NCBI RefSeq assembly: GCF_047549485.1
Contig: NZ_CP180191.1
Location: forward strand, 1,860,001 to 1,924,000
Direction of reading: 5' to 3'
Source: Piscinibacterium candidicorallinum
Lineage (GTDB): Bacteria; Pseudomonadota; Gammaproteobacteria; Burkholderiales; Burkholderiaceae_C
DNA: 64,000 nucleotides
Part shown: one piece after another, positions 17,327 to 25,603 of the stretch
How the letters are laid out: each line of letters starts with the position of its first letter
Numbering within the stretch: position 1 is the stretch's first letter
The notes under the pieces: model-generated
The model's input: the letters and a program-made list of their open reading frames with translations, nothing else
The model's database searches: none
What the model was told of the DNA's origin: nothing
Program-made: the position numbers and the translations under genes

Positions 17327-18436
17327 ATGGCACGTGGCGGCATCTACAAGTCAGAAGTACTTCGAGCTCGCAACAACCTGTTGGCGCAGGGGAAGTACCC
17401 CTCGATCGATGCGATTCGCATCGAACTGGGCAACACAGGCTCCAAATCGACGATTCAGCGCTATATGAGGGAGATCGACGAGGACGAGTCTCCAGGCGCC
17501 AGGCCGGCACCGTCCTTAAGCGAGGAGCTGCAAAGCCTGCTTGCCCCCTTGGCTGAGCGCTTGCGAATCGAGGCGCAGGAAGAGTTGGCGCGGCTCAAAT
17601 CGCAACATGCAGAAGTGGCAGCTGCCGCAGAGAGCGCCGCCGCAAGTCTGCGCGCAGAGATCCAATCCCTGAGCGAGGCGCTCGCAGCCGCACGACAGCA
17701 GACCGCCGAAGCACAGGAGCGCTACGAAGACGCATCGAAACGTCTGAGTGCTGTGTCAGCCGAGCGTGCGCAGGCCCAGCAACTCGCAGCCGACCTGCAG
17801 ATCCAGCTGCGTGCAGAGGCTGAGCATCGCAGTTCGGTCGAAACCAAGTATGCAGACGCCCGGCGGTCACTTGAGCACTTCCGTGAAGCGGCCAAGGAGC
17901 AGCGACAGCGCGAGGCTCAGGCCCACGAAAACCAAGTCCAATTCCTACAACAAGACATTCATGGGTTGCGAACGGCGTTGGCGCAGGCCCGAGAGCAGCT
18001 TTCAGTTGCAACGGAGACACTCACGCAAAAGGCGCTCGCCCTGGAGGCGACACAGCGGGATCTGCTTCACGCGAAAGAGAAGGGCTCGGAGGTCGCCGAT
18101 ATTGCGGTGCGCCTGGCAGACGTCACCGCACAACGCGACACGCTCAAAACGCGACTTGCGGCAGAGGAGTCGCAGGTCCACATCCTTCGCGATGAAGCCG
18201 ACGCCTTGCGCCGCGCTGTCGACCAACTCACCGAAAGACTTCGCGCGCTCGATCTGGAGCAGGCTGCGGTGCAAGGCGCGCGTGAAGCGCGAACCCAGCT
18301 TGAGCTGCAGATCGATGCCACGGTGAAGGCGCAGTTGGACGCGCTGCTAGCCAGCGCAGGGCGTCTAGCGCGGCCCGGCGCAGAGTCTGTGCTTCCGACA
18401 CGAAGTCGTCGCGCCACGTCCAAAAAGCCGGCTTAG
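17327..18436 (+). CDS. kfrA: KfrA-type plasmid DNA-binding coiled-coil protein
   Basis: A 369-residue protein. The N-terminal 50 residues match the KfrA DNA-binding region (ARNNLLAQGKYPSIDAIRIELGNTGSKSTIQRYMRE). Residues 65-345 form a nearly unbroken Ala/Glu/Gln/Arg heptad coiled coil. The tail is basic (TRSRRATSKKPA). A GAGGAG ribosome site lies just upstream. KfrA proteins form nucleoid-like filaments that help plasmid segregation and act as autorepressors. Here it stands alone at the edge of the metal island with no replication or partition genes in view, which suggests it came with a mobile element. Confidence 0.85.
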   Translation: MARGGIYKSEVLRARNNLLAQGKYPSIDAIRIELGNTGSKSTIQRYMREIDEDESPGARPAPSLSEELQSLLAPLAERLRIEAQEELARLKSQHAEVAAAAESAAASLRAEIQSLSEALAAARQQTAEAQERYEDASKRLSAVSAERAQAQQLAADLQIQLRAEAEHRSSVETKYADARRSLEHFREAAKEQRQREAQAHENQVQFLQQDIHGLRTALAQAREQLSVATETLTQKALALEATQRDLLHAKEKGSEVADIAVRLADVTAQRDTLKTRLAAEESQVHILRDEADALRRAVDQLTERLRALDLEQAAVQGAREARTQLELQIDATVKAQLDALLASAGRLARPGAESVLPTRSRRATSKKPA

Positions 18437-18967
18437 CGGTGGACGCGTTCAGGGCGCCTAGGGGACCACGTCACGCTCAAGCTAGTTGCTATGGATGCAC
18501 ATTTCAATGACTTCCGCAAAACCCTACAAAGTTGATGCGAACGCTTAGGGCGGGCAGTGCCGGAATCCCGATACGGGAGTGCCGCAAATCGCTACCGCCA
18601 AAATCGACATCAAAAGTACGGGAACCCTGAGACGCGGCGCATCAAGTTCTTCCGGCCTGACGCCTGCGAGCACAGCGTCACACGCGTCACACGCGTCACG
18701 GCGGGCTCGCGCTACGTGCTCAGCATCGGATGGGTTCGCAAAGGCTCGCGCAGGACTAGAGACTGAAGCTGATCAGCGCCGCCTGCGTTGGCATACACAC
18801 AGAGCCCATCAGGCACGCGCGCCTTTGTTACCCAAGTTGGGTGGGCACGGCCGCACAAATGCCACTGAAGCCGAACTCATACTTGGCACTTCGACGGGCC
18901 GGACGCTAGGCTCTACGCCACATGCTGGCGAGTTCCGCTGGCGCGTGCAACTTCTGAAGCAGATTCG
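18437..18967. other. Intergenic stretch with operator and short tandem repeat
   Basis: I see no convincing gene in these 531 bases. At 18675-18700 a 9-base unit GCGTCACAC occurs about three times in tandem. At 18829-18843 lies the palindrome shared with two other promoters of the sulfatase module. A weak CATACT -10-like box at 18878-18883 may start the MscS transcript. Confidence 0.5.
18829..18843. promoter_or_regulatory. Palindromic operator, copy A (MscS gene)
   Basis: TACCCAAGTTGGGTG contains the perfect 13-bp palindrome ACCCAAGTTGGGT. It is centred about 132 bp upstream of the MscS-like gene. The same core recurs before the outer-membrane barrel gene and before the porin operon, suggesting one regulator. 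Confidence 0.6.
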
Positions 18968-20668
18968 ATGCAAGCATTCCAAGGCACCACGCGCCCGTGC
19001 TCTCGATTCAGTTGGCCTCGGCAGTTATTGCGCCGTACCGGCGCACTCGGTGCCCGGCTATTGATCACGGTCGTGCTTGGGCTGCCGTGGGTTATGTCGC
19101 ACGCACTTGAAAAGGCGCCCGACTCCCGCGCGACTGGATCCGCGGGGCCTGGGGCCCAGCCCGCCGAGTTGCGCATCCTCAACCGCGACATTGTGACCCT
19201 GCGCGCGGTGCTCGCCGGCGTCCCTCCGGAGAAGCGAGTTGAGATGGCACTTGACCGGATCCGGCAACTGCCCGACCCGGCGATGTCGCAACCCTTGCGC
19301 GCCCTGCCCTTTAGCTTCCAGCAGCTCACAGGTGTCCAGTTCATGCTGGGCAACTTCAATCTGTTTGCGATCGTTGAAGCTGATGTCGACCCGGAGACCG
19401 GCCAAACGCTTGATTCAATGACCAAGCAGACGCTGGAGCGGCTGGAACAAGCACGCAAGGCGTGGCACGATAGCCGCGACGGTCCAATGCTGTGGATCGG
19501 CTTGCTGCAGGCCCTAGGAGCCACCGTTGCTTTCGCAGCGCTTGTCTACGCCGCCTTCTCAGCGAGCCGGCGCGGCGTCAGAAAGCTCGAGGAGCTTCGC
19601 GACCGGCTTTCGAAGCGGCCGCAAGGCGTCGATTGGCGTGAGCTCGCTGTCCGGCTCGCGATTGGCACGACGCAGATCTTCCTGTGGCTGGTCCTCGTCA
19701 CCTTGACCTACACGTGGCTGCGCTTCGCGCTGGGTGCATTCGTGGCGACCCAGCCATTGGCGGACCAGCTCGATGGATGGCTGTCAGAGAAGGTCATCTG
19801 GGTTGCCCAGGGCGCTGTCGAAGGCGCGCCAAGTGTCGCCACAGTGCTGATCGTTCTTGTCTTGACCCGCGCTGTCGCTGACGTGCTCGGCTACTTTTTC
19901 TCGGCCGTGCAGCAGGGCCGTCTGAAGCTGCCCTTCATGCATCCGGAAACCACATCGGCAACGCGCCGCATCGTGACGGTTCTTGTGTGGGGGCTCGGCG
20001 TCGCGATTGCCTATCCCTACCTTCCGGGAGCAAGCAGCGAGGCGTTCAAGGGGATCTCGGTGCTGTTCGGCGCAATGCTGACACTCGGATCCTCGGGGCT
20101 CGTCAACCAGGCCATGAGCGGGCTTGTCCTGGTCTATTCGCGTGCCCTGCGCAAGGGCGACTTCATCGAGGTCAATGGCATGCAGGGCGTGGTGACCGAC
20201 GTGTCATCGCTCGCAATCAAGATGATCAGCATCCGCAATGAGGAGATCACAATTCCCCATGCGGTGCTCGTCGCCAACCCGATCCACAACTACTCCAAGC
20301 TGTCTCAAACGCACGGCACCCTGCTGACGGCCAAGGTGACGATCGGCTATGACGCGCCCTGGCGGCAGGTCCATGCGATGCTTGAAGAAGCGGCTCGGCG
20401 CACACCCAAGGTCCTGCAGACGCCGGCACCCTATGTATATCAGCGCGCCCTATCGGACTTCTATGTCGAGTACGAGATCTTCGTAGGTATCGATGTCGCG
20501 ATGCAGCGCGTGCCCATTCAGTCCGCCCTGCACGCCAACATTCAGGACGTATTCAACGAAAACGGCGTACAGATCATGTCGCCGCACTTCCTCGGGCAGC
20601 CGGAACGCACGGTCGTGGTTCCCAAGGAGGACTGGTACAAGGCGCCTGCACAAGCACGGAGCGACTGA
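18968..20668 (+). CDS. Mechanosensitive-channel (MscS) family protein with periplasmic extension
   Basis: A 566-residue inner-membrane protein, much longer than E. coli MscS (286). A signal sequence (to about residue 45) is followed by a helical periplasmic domain, several transmembrane helices, the pore helix (GSSGLVNQAMSGLVLVYSRAL) and the conserved beta domain (LRKGDFIEVNGMQGVVTDVS, IPHAVLVANPIHNYSK). MscS channels release solutes on hypo-osmotic shock. It is 48 bp upstream of a dicarboxylate carrier gene and probably cotranscribed with it. A specific role, such as release or export of anions produced by the sulfatase pathway, is speculative. Confidence 0.88.
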   Translation: MQAFQGTTRPCSRFSWPRQLLRRTGALGARLLITVVLGLPWVMSHALEKAPDSRATGSAGPGAQPAELRILNRDIVTLRAVLAGVPPEKRVEMALDRIRQLPDPAMSQPLRALPFSFQQLTGVQFMLGNFNLFAIVEADVDPETGQTLDSMTKQTLERLEQARKAWHDSRDGPMLWIGLLQALGATVAFAALVYAAFSASRRGVRKLEELRDRLSKRPQGVDWRELAVRLAIGTTQIFLWLVLVTLTYTWLRFALGAFVATQPLADQLDGWLSEKVIWVAQGAVEGAPSVATVLIVLVLTRAVADVLGYFFSAVQQGRLKLPFMHPETTSATRRIVTVLVWGLGVAIAYPYLPGASSEAFKGISVLFGAMLTLGSSGLVNQAMSGLVLVYSRALRKGDFIEVNGMQGVVTDVSSLAIKMISIRNEEITIPHAVLVANPIHNYSKLSQTHGTLLTAKVTIGYDAPWRQVHAMLEEAARRTPKVLQTPAPYVYQRALSDFYVEYEIFVGIDVAMQRVPIQSALHANIQDVFNENGVQIMSPHFLGQPERTVVVPKEDWYKAPAQARSD

Positions 20669-20716
20669 CAGGCGCCCACCCGGGGATCCAGACCAAGACA
20701 ACGCAGGGAGGACTTC

Positions 20717-22042
20717 ATGGATACAGCGCTGATCCTGCTGCAGGGTCTGATGGTGATCGGGCTGATCGCCGTCGGGGTCCACTACAAAGGCATGGCCATC
20801 GGCCTGTTTGGTGCCGTGGGTGTCCTGCTTTTTGTCTTGCTGTTCAAGATCGCGCCGGGCAGCGTGCCGGTCAACGCGATGCTGATCATCATGGCGGTCG
20901 TGACGGCGGCCGGTGCCATGCAACTGGCCGGAGGCATCGACTATCTGGTCATGCTCGCACAGAGGGTGATACGCCGGTTCCCGCGCCAGATCACCTACGT
21001 GGCCCCGCTGACGACCTACGGCTTCTGCGTCGGCGCAGGTACCGGCAACATCTACTACTCGTTGATGCCGGTCATCTACGAGGTGTCTTACGCCAACAAG
21101 GTGCGGCCGGAGCGCCCTCTTGCCCTGTCCGCCACTGCGGGCCAGCTCGCAATCACCTCCAGCCCGGTGTCTGCGGCAACGGCAGCCATGGTCGGGCTGA
21201 TGGCACCTCTCGGGTTCAAGATCACGGACATTCTGGCCATCACCGTCCCGGCGTCGATCCTGGCAATCCTCGTCGCGGCATTTGTCATGAGCCGGCGGGG
21301 CAAGGAGCTCGAAGAAGACCCCGAGTACCTGGCCCGCCTTGCTGCGGGCGAGATTGCGCCCCCAGGTGCCGACGCGCAGACCAAGACCGTCACGGCCGAG
21401 GGCAAGCGCTCGGCGCTGATTTTCCTTGCGGGCGTGGTCTTCATCGTCTGTGCCGGCATATTCGAGGCACTGCGCCCCATGGTGATGTCGAAAGGCAAGA
21501 TGGTCGAGGTCGACCTGTCGCAGCTGATCCAGATCACCATGTTTACGGTCGCGGCGCTGATCACCGCGCTATGCAAGATCAAGGCGGGCGACATCGTGAA
21601 GAGCCCACTCTTCGACTCCGGCATGGTGGCGGTGGTCGCGCTGTTCGGTGTCGCTTGGATGGCCAACACCTTCATCGCGGCCAACGAGACCGTCATCGTG
21701 GGTGGCCTGGGTGAACTGGCCAAGCAGGCACCCATCATGATCGCCGTCGCGTTGTTCGCAGTGGCGGCCATCACCACGAGCCAGTCGAGCGCCACCTTCT
21801 CGATCATCCCGATCGGCATTGCACTGGGGCTGGCGCCAGCCACGCTGGCTGCGATGTGGCCTGCCGTTGTCGGCGTGTTCCTCCTGCCCACCAATGGTGC
21901 CCAGATCGCGACGGTCGAGCTGGATCGCACCGGAACGACCCGAATCGGCGCGGCAGTCATCAACCACTCCTTCTTGCTGCCTGTGCTGCTCTACACCGTG
22001 GTCGCCGTCGGTGCCGGTCTGGGTCTGGCGGCGCTGCGGTAG
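20717..22042 (+). CDS. DcuA/DcuB-family C4-dicarboxylate transporter
   Basis: A 441-residue polytopic membrane protein whose N-terminal two thirds follow the Dcu pattern (GGIDYLVMLAQRVIRRFPRQ, VGAGTGNIYYSLMPVIYEV, KVRPERPLALSATAGQLAITSSPVSAA). E. coli DcuA/B exchange fumarate, succinate or aspartate under anaerobic conditions. A strong AGGGAGG ribosome site lies upstream. The association with a sulfatase module is unusual, and the real substrate could be another dianion. Confidence 0.88.
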   Translation: MDTALILLQGLMVIGLIAVGVHYKGMAIGLFGAVGVLLFVLLFKIAPGSVPVNAMLIIMAVVTAAGAMQLAGGIDYLVMLAQRVIRRFPRQITYVAPLTTYGFCVGAGTGNIYYSLMPVIYEVSYANKVRPERPLALSATAGQLAITSSPVSAATAAMVGLMAPLGFKITDILAITVPASILAILVAAFVMSRRGKELEEDPEYLARLAAGEIAPPGADAQTKTVTAEGKRSALIFLAGVVFIVCAGIFEALRPMVMSKGKMVEVDLSQLIQITMFTVAALITALCKIKAGDIVKSPLFDSGMVAVVALFGVAWMANTFIAANETVIVGGLGELAKQAPIMIAVALFAVAAITTSQSSATFSIIPIGIALGLAPATLAAMWPAVVGVFLLPTNGAQIATVELDRTGTTRIGAAVINHSFLLPVLLYTVVAVGAGLGLAALR

Positions 22043-22093
22043 CTGGGGCGCCAACTCCGGCCCCCTCCCCCCGCAGGAGTCGCTCGTCGACGC

Positions 22094-22108
22094 TACCCAA
22101 GTTGGGCA
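22094..22108. promoter_or_regulatory. Palindromic operator, copy B (outer-membrane barrel gene)
   Basis: TACCCAAGTTGGGCA differs by one base from the perfect palindrome of copy A. It is centred about 119 bp before the barrel gene and 50 bp after the Dcu stop, so the barrel gene probably has its own promoter. Confidence 0.6.
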
Positions 22109-22219
22109 GCTCGGCTTGGCGGTGTGCCGCCAGTCATGCAAAGCTGACGCGCACCCATGCCGCCTCTGGGCTCGCTCGGACGCGCTCAATGGCGGCTCAA
22201 GATCGTCTAGGAGAAATCG

Positions 22220-22960
22220 ATGCAAGCAGACAGCCTACGTGCAGCGGTGTACGCCCTGGGGTTCGCCCTGTCGTTGGCAGGTTTCGGCGCGCATGCGCAA
22301 CAGGCGCGGGGCGTCAACCCAGCAGAGATCGACAGCCGCTTCGACGTGATTCTGAAGCGTGTCGAGCTTGATTCCACGGGAAGCACGACAAGCCTGACGT
22401 TGAAGTACGACTACAGGCTCAACAACCAGTGGGGCTTGAACTTCGAATTGCCCGTGTACACGCGGCTGTCTCAGCCCGGGTTTTCACGAACGGGGACCGG
22501 AGACTTCTTTGCACGCGCACGCTGGATCGTTCCTTCGGGTCAGTGGACCTATGGTGCATCGGCTGAAACTGTGCTGCCCGTCGCATCCAAGGACGAACTG
22601 GGCACTGGCCGCTATCAGGCCAATGTCGGCGCGCTTGTGGTGCGGGCCTTCTCGCCGAGCGTGCTTGGTGCTGCAGTGCTCAAACAGGTCACCTCCGTGG
22701 GCGGCGACTCCAGTCGCGCGAGCTTCTCGAACACGGAGTTCCGCATTGTTCCCGTGCTGATCCTTGATCAGGGCTGGGCGCTGACCGGCGAAATCCGCCA
22801 GACCTGGGAGCACAAGAGCAATCTGAGCTGGCAGCGTATCGAGGCCACGTTGAACAAGCAGTTCGACAAGAACTGGGCGGGTTCGGTGTCCCTGGGCACC
22901 GATACCGGTGATCGAAAGGACCGCGGTGCGGTATCTCTCGCCACCAAGTACTTCTTCTAA
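22220..22960 (+). CDS. Outer-membrane beta-barrel protein
   Basis: A 246-residue protein with a signal peptide ending AHAQ, alternating polar and aromatic beta strands (YDYRLNNQWGLNFELPVYTRL, WTYGASAETVLPVASK) and a terminal Phe (ATKYFF), the outer-membrane insertion signal. AGGAGA lies 5 bp upstream. It resembles small transporter-like barrels of aromatic-degradation loci, but no certain family is assigned. It could let substrates or products cross the outer membrane for the sulfatase module. Confidence 0.75.
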   Translation: MQADSLRAAVYALGFALSLAGFGAHAQQARGVNPAEIDSRFDVILKRVELDSTGSTTSLTLKYDYRLNNQWGLNFELPVYTRLSQPGFSRTGTGDFFARARWIVPSGQWTYGASAETVLPVASKDELGTGRYQANVGALVVRAFSPSVLGAAVLKQVTSVGGDSSRASFSNTEFRIVPVLILDQGWALTGEIRQTWEHKSNLSWQRIEATLNKQFDKNWAGSVSLGTDTGDRKDRGAVSLATKYFF

Positions 22961-23024
22961 CAGACAGATCGCTGGACGCAGCGTCCAGACAGATCAGATT
23001 GACTTGTATCCGGCAGCAGCCGGA
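22961..23024. repeat. Two hairpins and a direct repeat after the barrel gene
   Basis: CAGACAGATC occurs at 22961-22970 and 22986-22995. Between and overlapping them, CTGGACGC/GCGTCCAG forms a perfect hairpin (22972-22988). A second hairpin TCCGGC-AGCA-GCCGGA lies at 23009-23024. They may stabilise or end the barrel transcript. Confidence 0.4.
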
Positions 23025-23076
23025 CGTGCGAGCGTCAGCACACCCCGGGCGCATGTTTGACAAGGAGTAGCGCTCG

Positions 23077-23385
23077 ATGAAATCCATTCCCGATCGCCGT
23101 GCGACCAGCTGTGTTCTTGCTCCTGGCCTGCTGATTGGCGCCGTGTACGCGCAGACGGCGCAGGCGCCTGCCGCTGCACCCGCTCCGGATCCGGAAGTCC
23201 AGCTCGAGGACGGCCTCAAGAGCTTCGGCTATCTGGCGGGTCTCGCTCTGGGCTGCGCCGGCAAGGAAAGCAAGCCTGCACTGGAGCGCGATGCCCTGAA
23301 TATCAACGCAGAGCTCACACGCCTGCTGGGTGCAGACCGCGCGTTCCTGGTCTCCGAGGGGTTTGGCTATGGCACCTCCATCTAG
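23077..23385 (+). CDS. Small exported protein, possibly cut short by an amber codon
   Basis: The frame starts after a CAAGGAG ribosome site and encodes 102 residues with a signal-like start (LLIGAVYAQTAQA) and a helical body (LEDGLKSFGYLAGLALGCAGKESK). It ends at TAG 23383-23385, but the same frame stays open for 26 more codons to TAG at 23464 (IKPDDCKTVTSPYQARVGKF and on), stopping 3 bp before the next ATG. The extension adds a Cys that could pair with the single Cys before the stop. Most likely the TAG is a nonsense mutation of a 129-residue gene; readthrough is possible. No family recognised. Confidence 0.55.
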   Translation: MKSIPDRRATSCVLAPGLLIGAVYAQTAQAPAAAPAPDPEVQLEDGLKSFGYLAGLALGCAGKESKPALERDALNINAELTRLLGADRAFLVSEGFGYGTSI

Positions 23386-23469
23386 ATCAAGCCCGACGAC
23401 TGCAAGACCGTGACCAGCCCCTATCAGGCACGCGTCGGAAAGTTTCGCAAGAGCCGTGGGGAGTAGCCC

Positions 23470-24078
23470 ATGAAGCCTCTCCTGACTACGCTGATTTCTA
23501 GCTGCGTCCTCGCGGCCTCGGCTGTCCCGCTGCCGACGGCCGCGCAGAGCTGGGAAGCACGGCGCGAAGCGCGCGAGGGTGCGCGCGAAGTGGCCTGCGA
23601 GCAGCGTCAAGCCGAACGCGAGACCCAGCGGTGCAACACGCAGGATTGCGTCAGACGCGATATGCGTGAAGGCTATCGGGAAGTGAATCGCGAGCGTCGT
23701 GAAGCGCGCCGCGAGATCCGTCGAGAGGTCCTTGAGGACAACCGCGACCAATACTGGCGAAACGGCCGCTACTTTCGTGATGGCCGCTACTGGGAGCGCG
23801 ACGCCTACCTGCGCCGCTACTACCCGCACCATTACCACCAGGATGATGGCGATGATCTGCTCAAGGGCGTGGTGGTCGGTGTCGCAGTGGTGGGCGTGAC
23901 AGCCGCCATCATCAGCGCGCAAGACGACGACCGACTGACAGGCGAGCGCCGATCACGCAGTTGCGCTCGCAAAAAAAGCCTGGCCCCAATGAGGCCAGGC
24001 TTTTTCGTAAGTGCGATCCGGTCTATTGCCCACCCATGCGCAGCGAACCACTCTTTTGACGCGGCGCACATTCCTTGA
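23470..24078 (+). CDS. Arg-rich exported protein lacking a stop before the terminator
   Basis: A signal peptide (ending TAAQ) is followed by an Arg/Glu-rich helical region (EARREAREGAREVAC and REVNRERREARREIRREV), a Tyr/Arg/Asp stretch (YWRNGRYFRDGRYWERD), a His cluster and a membrane-like Gly/Val segment (GVVVGVAVVGVTAAII). Natural coding sequence seems to end about 23930 (SAQDDD). No stop codon follows there, and the frame runs through the terminator at 23971-24005 to 24078, over the 3' end of the sulfatase gene. A one-base change near 23930 would give TGA. The C-terminal 45 residues are therefore doubtful. Function unknown. Confidence 0.5.
   Translation: MKPLLTTLISSCVLAASAVPLPTAAQSWEARREAREGAREVACEQRQAERETQRCNTQDCVRRDMREGYREVNRERREARREIRREVLEDNRDQYWRNGRYFRDGRYWERDAYLRRYYPHHYHQDDGDDLLKGVVVGVAVVGVTAAIISAQDDDRLTGERRSRSCARKKSLAPMRPGFFVSAIRSIAHPCAANHSFDAAHIP
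23971..24005. terminator. Bidirectional intrinsic terminator
   Basis: GCCTGGCC (23978-23985) and GGCCAGGC (23993-24000) pair perfectly across a 7-base loop, with seven A on one side and five T on the other. It can stop transcription from both the plus-strand small genes and the minus-strand sulfatase operon. Confidence 0.9.
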
Positions 24079-25564
24079 ACGACGCCATGTGCTCGCCTAC
24101 GACATCCTGGATCTGCCCACCCAGAGCCACACCCATCTGCATGGCGAGGTCGTTGCTCTTCTGGCCGCCATGGCGTTCGAACGGATCCATGCGCAGGTTG
24201 AAGACCAGCGAGCTGGTACGCAGGTAGTCGAAGAATCCGTCGCGCACCATGAAGTGCGACTTCCAGGGACCGACGCGCACGGCCGTGAGGTCGTTCTCGT
24301 TGTACATGATCACCGAGTTGCGGGCTGAGGGCGCGTTGCTGGTCCAGTGGGCGAGGTTGTCAATGCCGTCGATGCAGACCTTGTCTCGCGCTTTGAGTTT
24401 GCCGCGCACGTCGCCGTAGCCGGCTGCCGCGGCGAGTGTGGTGAACATGTCCTCATGGGTCTGGATGCCATTGGAAATCTTGCCCTTGGGGATCTTGGCC
24501 GGCCAACGCACCAGCATCGGTACCCGGACTCCACCTTCCCAGGTGGTTGCCTTCTCGCCGCGGAAGGGCGTGGAACCAGCGTCCGGCCACCAGGAGACCA
24601 TGGCACCGTTGTCGGTCGTGTACACGACGATGGTGTTCTCGGCGATCTTCAGATCATCGAGTAGCTTGAGCAGCTGGCCCACGTGACCATCGTGCTCCAT
24701 CAGCCCGCTGCCATAGACGTCGAATTCGCTGGAGATGTCACTCGCCAGGTGGCGCGAACTGGGCTTCAAATGTGTGTAGATATGCATCCGGCTCGGGTTG
24801 AACCAGGCAAAGAACGGCTGCTTGGCCTGCGCGGCACTTGTTATGAATTTTCTGGTCCGGTCCAGAAACTCCTCGTCAACGGTTTCCATGCGTTTGGTCG
24901 TCAGCGGACCGGTGTCACGGATCCGCTGCTTGCCAACCTTGCCAAAGCGCGGATCGACGGTCTGATCATCCTCCTGCGTGGCGACGACATCGAGTACGCC
25001 ACGGGGGCGGTAGCGCTGGTTGAAGCCGGGATCCTTGCTCCACATGCGCAGTTCGGGCTCTTCCTCCGAGTTGAGGTGATACAGGTTGCCGAAGAACTCG
25101 TCGAAACCGTTGACCGTGGGCAGGTGGCTGTTGCGGTCACCGAGGTGGTTCTTGCCGAACTGCGCTGTGCGGTAGCCGAGTTCCTTGAGCACCTTGCCGA
25201 GTGTCGGGTCGCGCTGATCAATGCCCACGGGCGAGCCCGGAAGACCCACGGTGGTCATGCCGGTGCGGATCGGCAGCTGGCCGGTGATGAAGGCAGCACG
25301 GCCAGCGGTGGAGCTGGGGTGGCCGTAGTGGTCGGTGAACAGGATGCCTTCTCTACCGATCCGATCGATATTGGGCGTGGGCACCATCATGCCGTGCGAG
25401 TAGATCCCCACGTTGGCGTAGCCGATGTCATCGGCCATGATGACCAGAATGTTGGGACGCGACGGCGTCTGGGCGGCGACGTTTGCAGCGACAAGGCCGG
25501 ACAGCGCGGCGGCGATGGCCGTCGCGAGGACGGGTCGACGCAGGCCGGGAAGAGCGCGGTTCAT
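24023..25564 (-). CDS. Periplasmic sulfatase, Ser-type
   Basis: A 513-residue secreted enzyme (signal peptide ending VAAQ). The alkaline-phosphatase-like fold is evident: metal-binding ADDIGYANVG (44-53), catalytic motif SSTAGRAAFITG (84-95) with Ser85 in S-x-A-x-R, GKNHLGD and TTDNGA. In such enzymes the Ser is oxidised to formylglycine, which hydrolyses sulfate esters. A Ser rather than Cys requires the radical-SAM maturase, which is encoded directly upstream. The ester substrate (aryl, sugar or steroid sulfate) cannot be told. It is the last gene of a porin-maturase-sulfatase operon. Confidence 0.92.
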   Translation of the reverse strand: MNRALPGLRRPVLATAIAAALSGLVAANVAAQTPSRPNILVIMADDIGYANVGIYSHGMMVPTPNIDRIGREGILFTDHYGHPSSTAGRAAFITGQLPIRTGMTTVGLPGSPVGIDQRDPTLGKVLKELGYRTAQFGKNHLGDRNSHLPTVNGFDEFFGNLYHLNSEEEPELRMWSKDPGFNQRYRPRGVLDVVATQEDDQTVDPRFGKVGKQRIRDTGPLTTKRMETVDEEFLDRTRKFITSAAQAKQPFFAWFNPSRMHIYTHLKPSSRHLASDISSEFDVYGSGLMEHDGHVGQLLKLLDDLKIAENTIVVYTTDNGAMVSWWPDAGSTPFRGEKATTWEGGVRVPMLVRWPAKIPKGKISNGIQTHEDMFTTLAAAAGYGDVRGKLKARDKVCIDGIDNLAHWTSNAPSARNSVIMYNENDLTAVRVGPWKSHFMVRDGFFDYLRTSSLVFNLRMDPFERHGGQKSNDLAMQMGVALGGQIQDVVGEHMASFKECAPRQKSGSLRMGGQ

Positions 25565-25603
25565 TTCTAGATCTCCCTGCTGGTGTTGAACAAAAGAGCG
25601 GTG

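Noticed and set aside
18675..18700. Short tandem repeat considered as CRISPR or iteron
   Set aside because: Only three 9-base units with no spacers and no rep gene nearby.
18557..18766. 69-codon frame between kfrA and the MscS gene
   Set aside because: No ribosome site and low-complexity repeat content; no family resemblance.
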